Assembly (NCBI RefSeq): GCF_003001675.1
Contig: NZ_PVYW01000014.1
Location: 1 to 64,000 of the forward strand
Direction: 5' to 3'
DNA length: 64,000 bases
Source of the DNA: Cohnella sp. SGD-V74
Lineage (GTDB): Bacteria; Bacillota; Bacilli; Paenibacillales; Paenibacillaceae
Below, piece after piece: positions 57,128-64,000 of this stretch. Position numbers and translations under genes: made by a program. Numbering within the stretch: the first letter of the stretch is position 1; each line of letters begins with the position of its first letter. A model generated the notes under the pieces. That model was not told where the DNA came from, searched no databases, and was given only the letters and a program-made list of their open reading frames with translations.

Positions 57128-58840
57128 TTACTCGGAGCCGGTTTTCTGCGTAATGCGGAAGACGACGAACTCGGCAGGCTTCACCGGAGCGACGCCGATC
57201 ACGCAGATCAGCCGTCCGTTGTCGATGTCGTCCTGCGTCATCGTGCTGCGGCCGATATCGATGTAGAACGCTTCGGAAGCGCTGCTGCCCATCAATGCGC
57301 CGTCGCGCCAGATCCGCGTCAGGAACGCGTCGATCGTCCGCTGAACGCGAGCCCACAGCTGCTCGTTGTTCGGCTCGAACACGACCCAGTTGGTGCCGCC
57401 CTTGATCGATTCCTCGAGGAAAATGAACAGACGACGAACGTTGACGTATTTCCACAGCGTATTGGAGGATGCCGTGCGGGCGCCCCATACGCGGATGCCT
57501 TGGCCCGTAAAGGAACGGATCAGGTTCACGCCGGCAGGGTTGAGGATATCCTGCTCGCCTTTGTTGTATTGCACGTCCAGGCCGACTACGCCGCGCAGCA
57601 CTTCGTTCGCCGGAGCCTTCTGCACACCGCGCGTCGTGTCGGAACGGGAGTAGATGCCCGCGATCGTGCCGGACGGAGGAACGAAGATGTTCCGTTTGTC
57701 GAGCGGATCGAATACCGACAGCCACGGATTGTAAAGCGCGCAGTAGCTGGAGTCGAACAGGTTGCGGTGCGTCATGACGTCCGCTACCTTCGTTTTCTCG
57801 CGCGGAATGTCGAGAATCGCGAAGCGGCTGCCCAGGTTTTCGCAGTGTGCGACGAGGGACAGCTGCACGTTGGCGTCGGTTACGCCCGGAATCGCCATGA
57901 TGCTGACGACGTCGTTGTCGATGAACGCTTGGATGCCCGTACGGCGTCCAGGACCGCGGTCTTCTCCGATGAAGTCGGCGGCGGAGATGCCGTCAACCGA
58001 GCCGTCGCTTCCGCCGGCCAGCACGAATTCGACCTTGCCCGTCGCGCCCGCGCCGGATACCGTCTCGAACGGAGGCGTCGCGTCGGTCGACAGAGCCAAT
58101 GCCCGTACGTTTACGAGATTCGAACGTCCGGCAACTTTCTCGACGAACGTCGGAGCTTCCGGATTGAGGCTGACTTTCTCGAAACTTTCCACTTCGTCGT
58201 TATAGATGACGTGCAGCGAAAACTCGCAAGTCGATAAAATTTTCGTAGGCAGCAAAGCGTCGTCCACAACGTCGCCGGACAGCTCGTCGGCCAATTCGAT
58301 CACGTTGCCTTGCACGCTTACGACGCGGTTGTACTGCGTCTCGCCGCCTGCATTGTAGGCGACGACGTCGCCTGCGTAAAATCCGCCGGCGTTCTTGACG
58401 CGGTAGCGCCGATCCGTCACTTCATAGATTTGCGTCTTCGCTTTGCTGGCGTCCGTAATGACGACTTTCACCAGGTTGCCCCAGGCTCCCGGGTTTTTCG
58501 TCGTGATGCTCAGCTTCTCCGAGACGGAACCTGTGTTCGTCGCAACCTGAGCGTCAGAAGGCGCTACGCGCATAACGTAACAACGGGAACCTCCGTTGGT
58601 GAAAAACTGATCTACCGCATAAGCCAAATAGCGATAGCTTCCGAATGCGCTTTCGGACAAGTAAGAACCGAAATTGCGCTGAAAATCGGCCGGACTCGCA
58701 ATGAGCAGCGGCAATCCTTCGACCGCTCCCCGCTGCGCGAGGCCAATGAAACCGGCGGTGCTCGTGCTTACGCCGTCGAGCGGCTTGGAGCCGCTCTCGA
58801 ATTCCTCCACGTATACCCCAGGCGACAAATACTCTGCCAT
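57128..58840 (-). CDS. CIS contractile tail sheath protein
   Basis: 570 residues of the phage tail sheath family. N-terminal SPGVYVEEFESGSKPLDGVSTSTAGFIG and C-terminal core domain (GVVGLDVQYNKGEQDILNPAGVNLIR, GIRVWGARTASSNTLWKYVNVRR, FYIDIGRSTMTQDDIDNGRLICVIGVAPVKPAEFV) are complete. It is the only sheath gene here, whereas Afp carries three. It forms the contractile outer cylinder. Confidence 0.95.
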   Translation of the reverse strand: MAEYLSPGVYVEEFESGSKPLDGVSTSTAGFIGLAQRGAVEGLPLLIASPADFQRNFGSYLSESAFGSYRYLAYAVDQFFTNGGSRCYVMRVAPSDAQVATNTGSVSEKLSITTKNPGAWGNLVKVVITDASKAKTQIYEVTDRRYRVKNAGGFYAGDVVAYNAGGETQYNRVVSVQGNVIELADELSGDVVDDALLPTKILSTCEFSLHVIYNDEVESFEKVSLNPEAPTFVEKVAGRSNLVNVRALALSTDATPPFETVSGAGATGKVEFVLAGGSDGSVDGISAADFIGEDRGPGRRTGIQAFIDNDVVSIMAIPGVTDANVQLSLVAHCENLGSRFAILDIPREKTKVADVMTHRNLFDSSYCALYNPWLSVFDPLDKRNIFVPPSGTIAGIYSRSDTTRGVQKAPANEVLRGVVGLDVQYNKGEQDILNPAGVNLIRSFTGQGIRVWGARTASSNTLWKYVNVRRLFIFLEESIKGGTNWVVFEPNNEQLWARVQRTIDAFLTRIWRDGALMGSSASEAFYIDIGRSTMTQDDIDNGRLICVIGVAPVKPAEFVVFRITQKTGSE

Positions 58841-58996
58841 GATCCCCGGTTTCTCCCCGCTACGTATGTATGTAAGTCTGAAATCTAGCTGCTCGTAAGG
58901 GGAAAACCAGTTCCTCCTCTCTCAAAATGGGTTTATCTTATCGTCAACCGGAAACGTCTTGCCTGGCGGCACTTCGTCCAATCAACGCCACGCCCT

Positions 58997-59803
58997 TCAA
59001 TTAGAGCCGACGGTAAACGCGGGCAGGCGCGATACTTTGCCGCCTTCCGCTTGCCATACCGTCTGCCATCTCTTGCCGTCCGCCGCGATCTCGGCATGAA
59101 TCCGGCATGCGGCCGGCAGCAGCCCCCGAAACGGGAGAATCGCCGTACCGGCGTCGTCGCTCGTTGCGCGAACGGCCGGCAACAGCCGGGTTCCCCGACT
59201 CCACGCGCCCCTTATGGGCCGCTCCAACAGGATGACGGCGGGGTGGTCCGTCCAATCGACCATCCGGTTCCATTCCAGCTCCGAACCGTCCCTGTCCCTC
59301 AGCACGAACGCGTCCCCGGGCGCCAACCGCCCGTGTCCGGGCGCGATTTTCAGCCGAAGTCCGTCGCCTCCGCTCCGTTCTTCCGCCAAGCGGCCGCGAA
59401 CGGCCGTTTCGTCGTCTATGTAGGCCAAAATCTCTGCGCCCGCAATCGGCTGGCCGTTCGCGTCGCGAAGTTCCGCGATCGCTCCGGTGCCGGCGGCGGG
59501 AGGCACATAAGCGCGCCCGGGATGAAGGCTCACCGTTACAATCGGAGGAGTTCCTCCGTTCGCCGGCAAGACGACCTCTTCCCGCACTTCCCGGTAAGCG
59601 GCCGACGCGATCCGCAGCGTGCAGCGCTCGCCCGGCACGTCCAGAAATACGTAACTTCCGTCCGAACTCCGAATCGGCTTGCGGTCGATCCCTTCCAGCG
59701 ATACGATCAGCGAGGAAGGAGACGGCGTCGTTCCGGTCCAAATATCGAACGGCTTCACCGCCAGCGAGCAGCGGGTAACGAACGTTCTCTCGGCTCTGTC
59801 CAA
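58997..59803 (-). CDS. CIS-associated protein with carboxypeptidase-regulatory-like beta-sandwiches
   Basis: 268 residues. A TTG at 59803 lies nine bases after GGAGG; an open frame reaching 60235 overlaps the terminator gene and is a shadow. Two Ig-like beta domains: residues 20-90 (SSLIVSLEGIDRKPIRSSDGSYVFLDVPG) and 110-190 (GAIAELRDANGQPIAGAEILAYI), plus a C-terminal region (AGTAILPFRGLLPAACRIHAEI). Positioned between terminator and sheath, it may decorate the tail end. Role inferred. Confidence 0.7.
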   Translation of the reverse strand: MDRAERTFVTRCSLAVKPFDIWTGTTPSPSSLIVSLEGIDRKPIRSSDGSYVFLDVPGERCTLRIASAAYREVREEVVLPANGGTPPIVTVSLHPGRAYVPPAAGTGAIAELRDANGQPIAGAEILAYIDDETAVRGRLAEERSGGDGLRLKIAPGHGRLAPGDAFVLRDRDGSELEWNRMVDWTDHPAVILLERPIRGAWSRGTRLLPAVRATSDDAGTAILPFRGLLPAACRIHAEIAADGKRWQTVWQAEGGKVSRLPAFTVGSN

Positions 59804-59808
59804 CTGCG

Positions 59809-60408
59809 TCAGCCTCCCTTGTCGCGCAGCGTGATGCGGCGCTCCAGAACGCGGGAGCCCGGCTTGACGCGGTTCGATTCGAGCAGCACGGGTCCGACGC
59901 GGTACGCGAGCGAGAGCTTGTACGGATTGTCCCCGAACTGCCAGAGCTGCGTCAGTTGATCCGTGCTCAAGTTTTCGGGCGTGATCCGCAGCTCTTCCCC
60001 GTTCTCCAGCAGCGTCCCTTCCAGATACGGGCTGCGCAGCACCGAATTGTCGTACAGCACCTGCATCGCTTTGCCGAGTATCCGATGCTCGTCCAGAATC
60101 CGCGTATGCAGATCGGCGGCGGAATGGGCCGTCAGCATGTAGTGCAAGTCGACCGCAAGCGGGGGATAACGAAGCACGCCTCCTTGCGGCAGCATCTCGT
60201 TGCGCCTGGCTTCTCCGTTCTCCCTGATGCTGCACAGGTAGAGCGTCAACGCCAAGTCTCCCTTATCGACGGGGGAAGCCATTCCGATCAGGTCGGGCCG
60301 AGGGACAGGGTCCGGAGACAATTGTTCGCGCAGCAGCTTGAGCAAGCTTAAGCCGACGTCGGCGACAACAGTATAACCTCCGATACAGGCTCCTCCTTCC
60401 CCGCACAA
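59809..60408 (-). CDS. CIS tail terminator (Afp16/Pvc16, DUF4255)
   Basis: Up to 199 residues. The conserved start VVADVGLSLLKLLREQLSP, the middle LALTLYLCSIRENGEARRNEML and LAVDLHYMLTAHSAADLHTRILDE are those of the Pvc16 N-terminal family that caps tube and sheath. The likely natural start (about 60369) has GGAGGT six bases upstream but a GTT codon. The TTG at 60408 is the only standard start upstream in frame before the core and lacks a good ribosome binding site. First gene after a consensus promoter. Confidence 0.85.
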   Translation of the reverse strand: MCGEGGACIGGYTVVADVGLSLLKLLREQLSPDPVPRPDLIGMASPVDKGDLALTLYLCSIRENGEARRNEMLPQGGVLRYPPLAVDLHYMLTAHSAADLHTRILDEHRILGKAMQVLYDNSVLRSPYLEGTLLENGEELRITPENLSTDQLTQLWQFGDNPYKLSLAYRVGPVLLESNRVKPGSRVLERRITLRDKGG

Positions 60409-60447
60409 AATCTGAAAAATTTCTAAAAAATTCTACATTTCGACTTT

Positions 60448-60476
60448 ATTATAGCGGTAAAACGACGGGGTGACTA
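60448..60476 (-). promoter_or_regulatory. SigA-type promoter for the CIS structural operon
   Basis: Minus strand TAGTCA (60476-60471), 17 bp, perfect TATAAT (60453-60448), at the very end of the ATPase gene and 40 bp before the terminator gene start. Lets sheath, tube and baseplate genes be expressed separately from the ATPase. Confidence 0.6.
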
Positions 60477-62699
60477 TCCAAATGTTACGTTTTCTTCGTC
60501 TAAATACGGGGAGAAACTTTCTTTCACGAGAATTTTCCCCATTTTCTGCAGTTCCTGCCTCGCCGCGCGGATGAAATGCTCCATTCCGATCGGCTTTCCG
60601 GAGCCCGCCGCAAGGAATGCGGCAGCCAGCGCGATGTTCTTGATATAGCCCCCGGACACCTCCAGCCGCGCGGCCAGAAACGCCAGATCGACATCGGGCG
60701 ACACCGGGGCCGCGGACGGAAGATGAACGCGGAAAATGCGCTCCCGCTCGGCTGCGTCGGGAAAAGGAAACTTCACGACGAAGCTCATCCTCCGGATCAG
60801 CGCCTCGTCCATGTTCTGAAGCAGGTTGGTCGCCAGAATCGACACTCCGTCGTACGCTTCGATCCGCTGCAGCAAATAGGCCGCTTCCAGGTTGGCGTAT
60901 TTGTCGTGCGCGTCCTTGACCTCCGTCCGTTTGCCGAACAGGGCGTCCCCCTCGTCGAAGAACAAAATCGCTCCGCTGTTCTCCGCCTCCGCGAACAGCT
61001 CGCTGAGCCGCTGCTCCGTCTCGCCGATATATTTGCTGACGATTCTCGACAGGTCGATCCGGTACAGCTCCAGGCCCAGCTCTCCGGCGATGATTTCGGC
61101 GGCCATCGTCTTTCCGGTGCCGGGCGGGCCGGCGAACAGCAGGCTGAGTCCTTTGCCGTACGGCAGCTTGCGCCCGAATCCCCACCGCTCGTACACGGTC
61201 TCGCGATGCAGGAAGCGGTCGCAGGCTTCGCGGATGAGCGAGTACGGCTCGTCCGCGAGCACGAGGTCTTCCCACGATCTCGCCGGCGCGATCCGGTCGG
61301 CGAGCTGCGCCAGCCGATGCCGGAACTGCCCGCGGCAAGCCGCCTCGATCTCGTCCCGTTCCGGCAGCCCGGCTCCGCGGCTTGCGGCGAGCGCCAACGC
61401 CTGCCGCCAGGCGCTGCCGATCTGGCCGGGAGTGAACCGGTACTTGTCCGCCAGCTCCCGCCACGTCGAAGGGACGTAGCCGCCGATGGCGTCCATCGCC
61501 TCCGCCTGCCAGAACGCCTCCCGGACGGAAGCCGGCGGAATGCCGGCTTCGCCGTAAATCCAGCCCGCCTCCTCCGGAACCGGCAGCTCCGAAGGCTGGC
61601 GACGAATATGCGACGTCCAGCCGATCAGAGGCATCGCCGCATAGCGAACATAGCGGTTCAAAGCCGCTGCCAGCGCTTCGAGATGCGCAACCGCCGTTCC
61701 GGCGATCGCGTGCTCCTCCCGGAAGACGATTCCCGCTCCGGTCAGCACCGCTTCGCGGACGATTCTCGCCATGGCCGCTTCCGCCCGGTCGGCCTCCTCC
61801 GGCAAACTGCGAAGACGTACGACGAGCAGTCGCTGCCCTCGCGCCGCAGCCAGATGAACGAAGCGCAGGCGCTTGCCTCCGCCGGACGGACCGGACAGAT
61901 GCACGAACGGCGCCTGGCCCCTCGCCGACGCGCCTCCGTCCGCCAGACCTTGCAGCGAACGCATGACCGGATCGTCTGGAAGCAGCGCGGGGAGCTCTTC
62001 GAGCGCCCGCGGCTCGTACGCTTCGACGATGCCTCTCAGGCGGCCGTCGAGCGTCTCCGAGCGCAGCAAATAGCTGATTGTCCGCTCGTCCAGGCGCAGC
62101 GCCGTCTTCAGCTTCGGCCGAACCTGTCCGCCCCCGCCTCCGTACGGCTCTTCCGGTTCGAGCAGCAGGTCCCGCACCCTTCCGCCGCCTCTTAGCAGCG
62201 CCCTGGCCTCGGAAACCTCATCTTCCGAATCGCAAAGAAAACGATACGCGAAATCCGGCGTCGGCGCCTTGCACGTAATGTCATCGTTGAAGTACGCATA
62301 CCATTTCTCGTATTTCCGGCTCGTTTCCGCGGCAAGGCAGAGCACGACGAGGCGTCGCTCCCACACGGTAAGGCGAAGCCTTGCGCACAGCAGCGACAGC
62401 GGCAGCTCCACGCCGGCGCGTAGGGAAGCCTCGGCGGCAAGCGCGATCTCCCTCTCGTGCGCCCGGCGATCGTGAACGTAACGCAGCCACGCTTCCGGCG
62501 GCGCTTCCGTTTCGCCCGGCTCCGGCTCCATCAGTTCCTCCGCGGTGACGACGAGCCCCCTCGGGCCGATCAGCGGCTGCGCGAACGGATTGCCCCCGCC
62601 CAGCTCCAGCAGCATCAGCAGCCCCGCGTCCAGCCATGCCAGCTCGGCGGCCAAATGATCTTGCGCATTCAGAAACGGTTCAACTTGTGCCACTTCCAC
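60474..62699 (-). CDS. CIS AAA+ ATPase (Afp15/Pvc15-like)
   Basis: 741 residues, GTG start with GGGAGG upstream. The C-terminal AAA+ domain has Walker A GPPGTGKT (524-531), Walker B ILFFDEGD (578-585) and sensor ILATNLLQNMDEALIRR. An N-terminal winged-helix/helical region and a degenerate P-loop GPSGGGKRLRF (about 275) precede it. Afp15-type ATPases are needed for particle assembly, not contraction. Classic companion of CIS clusters. Confidence 0.92.
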   Translation of the reverse strand: MEVAQVEPFLNAQDHLAAELAWLDAGLLMLLELGGGNPFAQPLIGPRGLVVTAEELMEPEPGETEAPPEAWLRYVHDRRAHEREIALAAEASLRAGVELPLSLLCARLRLTVWERRLVVLCLAAETSRKYEKWYAYFNDDITCKAPTPDFAYRFLCDSEDEVSEARALLRGGGRVRDLLLEPEEPYGGGGGQVRPKLKTALRLDERTISYLLRSETLDGRLRGIVEAYEPRALEELPALLPDDPVMRSLQGLADGGASARGQAPFVHLSGPSGGGKRLRFVHLAAARGQRLLVVRLRSLPEEADRAEAAMARIVREAVLTGAGIVFREEHAIAGTAVAHLEALAAALNRYVRYAAMPLIGWTSHIRRQPSELPVPEEAGWIYGEAGIPPASVREAFWQAEAMDAIGGYVPSTWRELADKYRFTPGQIGSAWRQALALAASRGAGLPERDEIEAACRGQFRHRLAQLADRIAPARSWEDLVLADEPYSLIREACDRFLHRETVYERWGFGRKLPYGKGLSLLFAGPPGTGKTMAAEIIAGELGLELYRIDLSRIVSKYIGETEQRLSELFAEAENSGAILFFDEGDALFGKRTEVKDAHDKYANLEAAYLLQRIEAYDGVSILATNLLQNMDEALIRRMSFVVKFPFPDAAERERIFRVHLPSAAPVSPDVDLAFLAARLEVSGGYIKNIALAAAFLAAGSGKPIGMEHFIRAARQELQKMGKILVKESFSPYLDEENVTFG

Positions 62700-62723
62700 C
62701 TAGTTCCTCCCTCGCCATCACAC

Positions 62724-62749
62724 TCACCCTTGGGCGCGGCACATTAAGC
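62724..62749 (-). promoter_or_regulatory. Candidate SigB-like promoter upstream of the CIS ATPase
   Basis: Minus strand GCTTAA (62749-62744), 14 bp, GGGTGA (62729-62724). 9 of 12 positions match SigB consensus, with the same 14-bp spacing as the other SigB-like sites here. It would leave a short leader of about 18 bases before the GTG start. Weak on its own. Confidence 0.3.
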
Positions 62750-62847
62750 TCGCCCCACGCGCTTATCCGCCGGCCACCAGCCCCGCGCACCACTTTAAGC
62801 TCGTCCGGCACGCCTATCCGCCCTTCATCACATCATCGTCCCGCCGC

Positions 62848-64000
62848 CTAACGACGCATCAAAGTCAGCACCGCAATGTCGTCCGACTGCGGCGCCCCGT
62901 CCGCGAACATGAAAACATGCATAAGCAGCGCGTCGATCGTCTCGGCGCTGGACATGCCCGGCGTCATCTCGAGAAACTCCCGCAGCCGCTCGGACGAATA
63001 CTGCTCCTGCGCCGCGTTCTCTGCCTCCGTAATGCCGTCGGTGTACAGCAGCAGCCGGTCTCCCGGCTCCAGCGACAGGCGCCCGTCGTGGTAGACGGCG
63101 TCCTCCATCGCGGCGAGCGGCAGACTCTTTCTCAGCTTCACCGGCTCGATCGCGCCGCTGGCGCGCACGACGTACGGCGTACAGTGGCCGCCTTCGCTCA
63201 TGACCAGTTCGCCAGTGGAGCACGTATACACGCCGCAGACGATCGTCGCGAATACGAGCGGATTGTCGCGCGCCAGCTCGTCGTTGACCATCGTCAGCAG
63301 CTCGCCGGGCGACAGGCCCGGGCCCATTTTCCCCTTCAGCAGCGTCAGCGTGACCGCCATGAACAGCGCAGCCGGAATGCCCTTGTCCGAAACGTCGCCA
63401 AGCGCGAAGAACAGATGGTCGTCGTCGATCTTGAAGAAATTATAGAAGTCTCCCCCGACTTCCTTGGCCGACTTGAGCAGCGCGCAGACGTCGTAAGGCT
63501 CGTACGCCGAAGGCATCGTCCGGGGCAGGAAGCTCATCTGGATCGTGCCCGCCACCTGCAGCTCGCTCTCCAGCCGCTCCTTGATCGCCGTCGTCGACTG
63601 CAGCTCCGCGAGCGACTCCTCGACCTTGGCGTACAGCCTCGCGTTCTCCAAGGAGACCGCCATCGGACGGGCTACCTGTTCGAGCAGCAGCCGGTCGCGG
63701 GTCGTGAACTTGCCGCCCTTCTTATTGATGACCTGCAGCACGCCCTCGACCTTGTCGCGGTTGACGATCGGCACCGTCAGCAAATTGCGGGTTTCGAACC
63801 CGGTTCGCTCCGCGACCCGATTGGACCAGCGCGGATCGTTCTTCGTATCGTTGACGACAAGGCTCTGCCCGCTCTGCGCCACGCGCCCGGCAATGCCTTC
63901 GCCGGGCTTCAGCCGGATCTCGCGAACCTCCGCGCCCTTCTCTCCCTGGGCGAGCTCGAAAAACAGCTCGTCCGTCTCGGGGTCGACGAGCAGCACCGAA
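62848..64000 (-). CDS. GAF-PP2C phosphatase (RsbU-like), N-terminus outside the window
   Basis: Partial; the frame continues past position 64000. Visible: GAF domain (about first 125 residues, GEGIAGRVAQSGQSLVVND), a helical linker (RLESELQVAGTIQMSFLP) and a complete SpoIIE/PPM phosphatase with metal-site motifs KEVGGDFYNFF, GDVSDKGIPAALFMA, LLYTDGITEAEN and SDDIAVLTL. Such proteins dephosphorylate RsbV-type antagonists. Its position upstream of the CIS ATPase in the same direction (148-base gap) suggests the CIS and partner-switching control are linked. Confidence 0.88.
   Translation of the reverse strand, partial: SVLLVDPETDELFFELAQGEKGAEVREIRLKPGEGIAGRVAQSGQSLVVNDTKNDPRWSNRVAERTGFETRNLLTVPIVNRDKVEGVLQVINKKGGKFTTRDRLLLEQVARPMAVSLENARLYAKVEESLAELQSTTAIKERLESELQVAGTIQMSFLPRTMPSAYEPYDVCALLKSAKEVGGDFYNFFKIDDDHLFFALGDVSDKGIPAALFMAVTLTLLKGKMGPGLSPGELLTMVNDELARDNPLVFATIVCGVYTCSTGELVMSEGGHCTPYVVRASGAIEPVKLRKSLPLAAMEDAVYHDGRLSLEPGDRLLLYTDGITEAENAAQEQYSSERLREFLEMTPGMSSAETIDALLMHVFMFADGAPQSDDIAVLTLMRR

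Noticed and set aside
38563..62699. Prophage
   Set aside because: Tail genes only; no head, packaging, lysis, integration or repressor genes.
62740..62820. 30-bp direct repeat (TTAAGCTCG..TATCCGCC) as a regulator site
   Set aside because: Only two imperfect copies; it overlaps the candidate promoter and cannot be assigned separately.

Overview
The window (64 kb, GC-rich, strong GGAGG-type ribosome binding sites, a SigB/RsbW/RsbV module, a class II galT, YtxH/YflT/YtxG-like stress proteins) looks like the chromosome of a high-GC member of the Paenibacillaceae (Cohnella- or Paenibacillus-like). This is inferred from gene content only. There are no rRNA or tRNA genes and no CRISPR array.

Region 1 (1-9.2 kb) is metabolic: a galK-galE-galT operon with a divergent AraC-type regulator, an asparaginase II family protein, and a GT2 glycosyltransferase next to a protein O-mannosyltransferase-like enzyme. 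Region 2 (9.3-21.6 kb) is a general-stress and signalling block: rsbV-rsbW-sigB, a response regulator with a PP2C phosphatase output, a 1228-residue hybrid histidine kinase and a CheR-type methyltransferase, mixed with small stress-protein genes. Five minus-strand genes or operons in this block have SigB-like promoters of the same geometry (GTTTCA-like, 13-14 bp, GGGTTA-like). Region 3 (21.9-25.4 kb) is a three-gene sugar cluster (nucleotidyltransferase, GT4, alpha/alpha-barrel protein). It is followed by a 52-bp tandem repeat array, an RluA-type pseudouridine synthase with a long Arg/Gly-rich N-terminus, and a two-gene AT-rich cassette that looks foreign.

Region 4 (28.5-37.5 kb) holds a membrane protein fusing an MFS-like domain, HEAT repeats and a cyclic-nucleotide-binding fold, a GNAT acetyltransferase, and a membrane protein with a class III cyclase-like domain that lacks its metal-binding aspartates. 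A divergent pair encodes a DUF4280 PAAR-like protein and a membrane-anchored MORN-repeat protein. A fold-back MITE and a very acidic repeat protein follow.

Region 5 (38.5-62.7 kb, all minus strand) is a contractile injection system (CIS), a phage-tail-like machine. It encodes an AAA+ ATPase (Afp15-like), tail terminator (Afp16-like), one sheath, two tube proteins, a LysM baseplate protein, a spike split into two genes, gp25, two large baseplate-J-type wedge proteins and a tail-protein-I-like protein with an N-terminal propeller. It also contains lineage-specific parts, above all a 1185-residue low-complexity protein in the afp6 position. No capsid, portal, terminase, integrase or lysis genes are visible, so this is not a prophage. 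A consensus-like housekeeping promoter lies just upstream of the terminator gene. A weaker SigB-like promoter lies in front of the ATPase, next to a GAF-PP2C phosphatase cut by the window edge. This suggests, but does not prove, that the CIS is tied to the general stress response.
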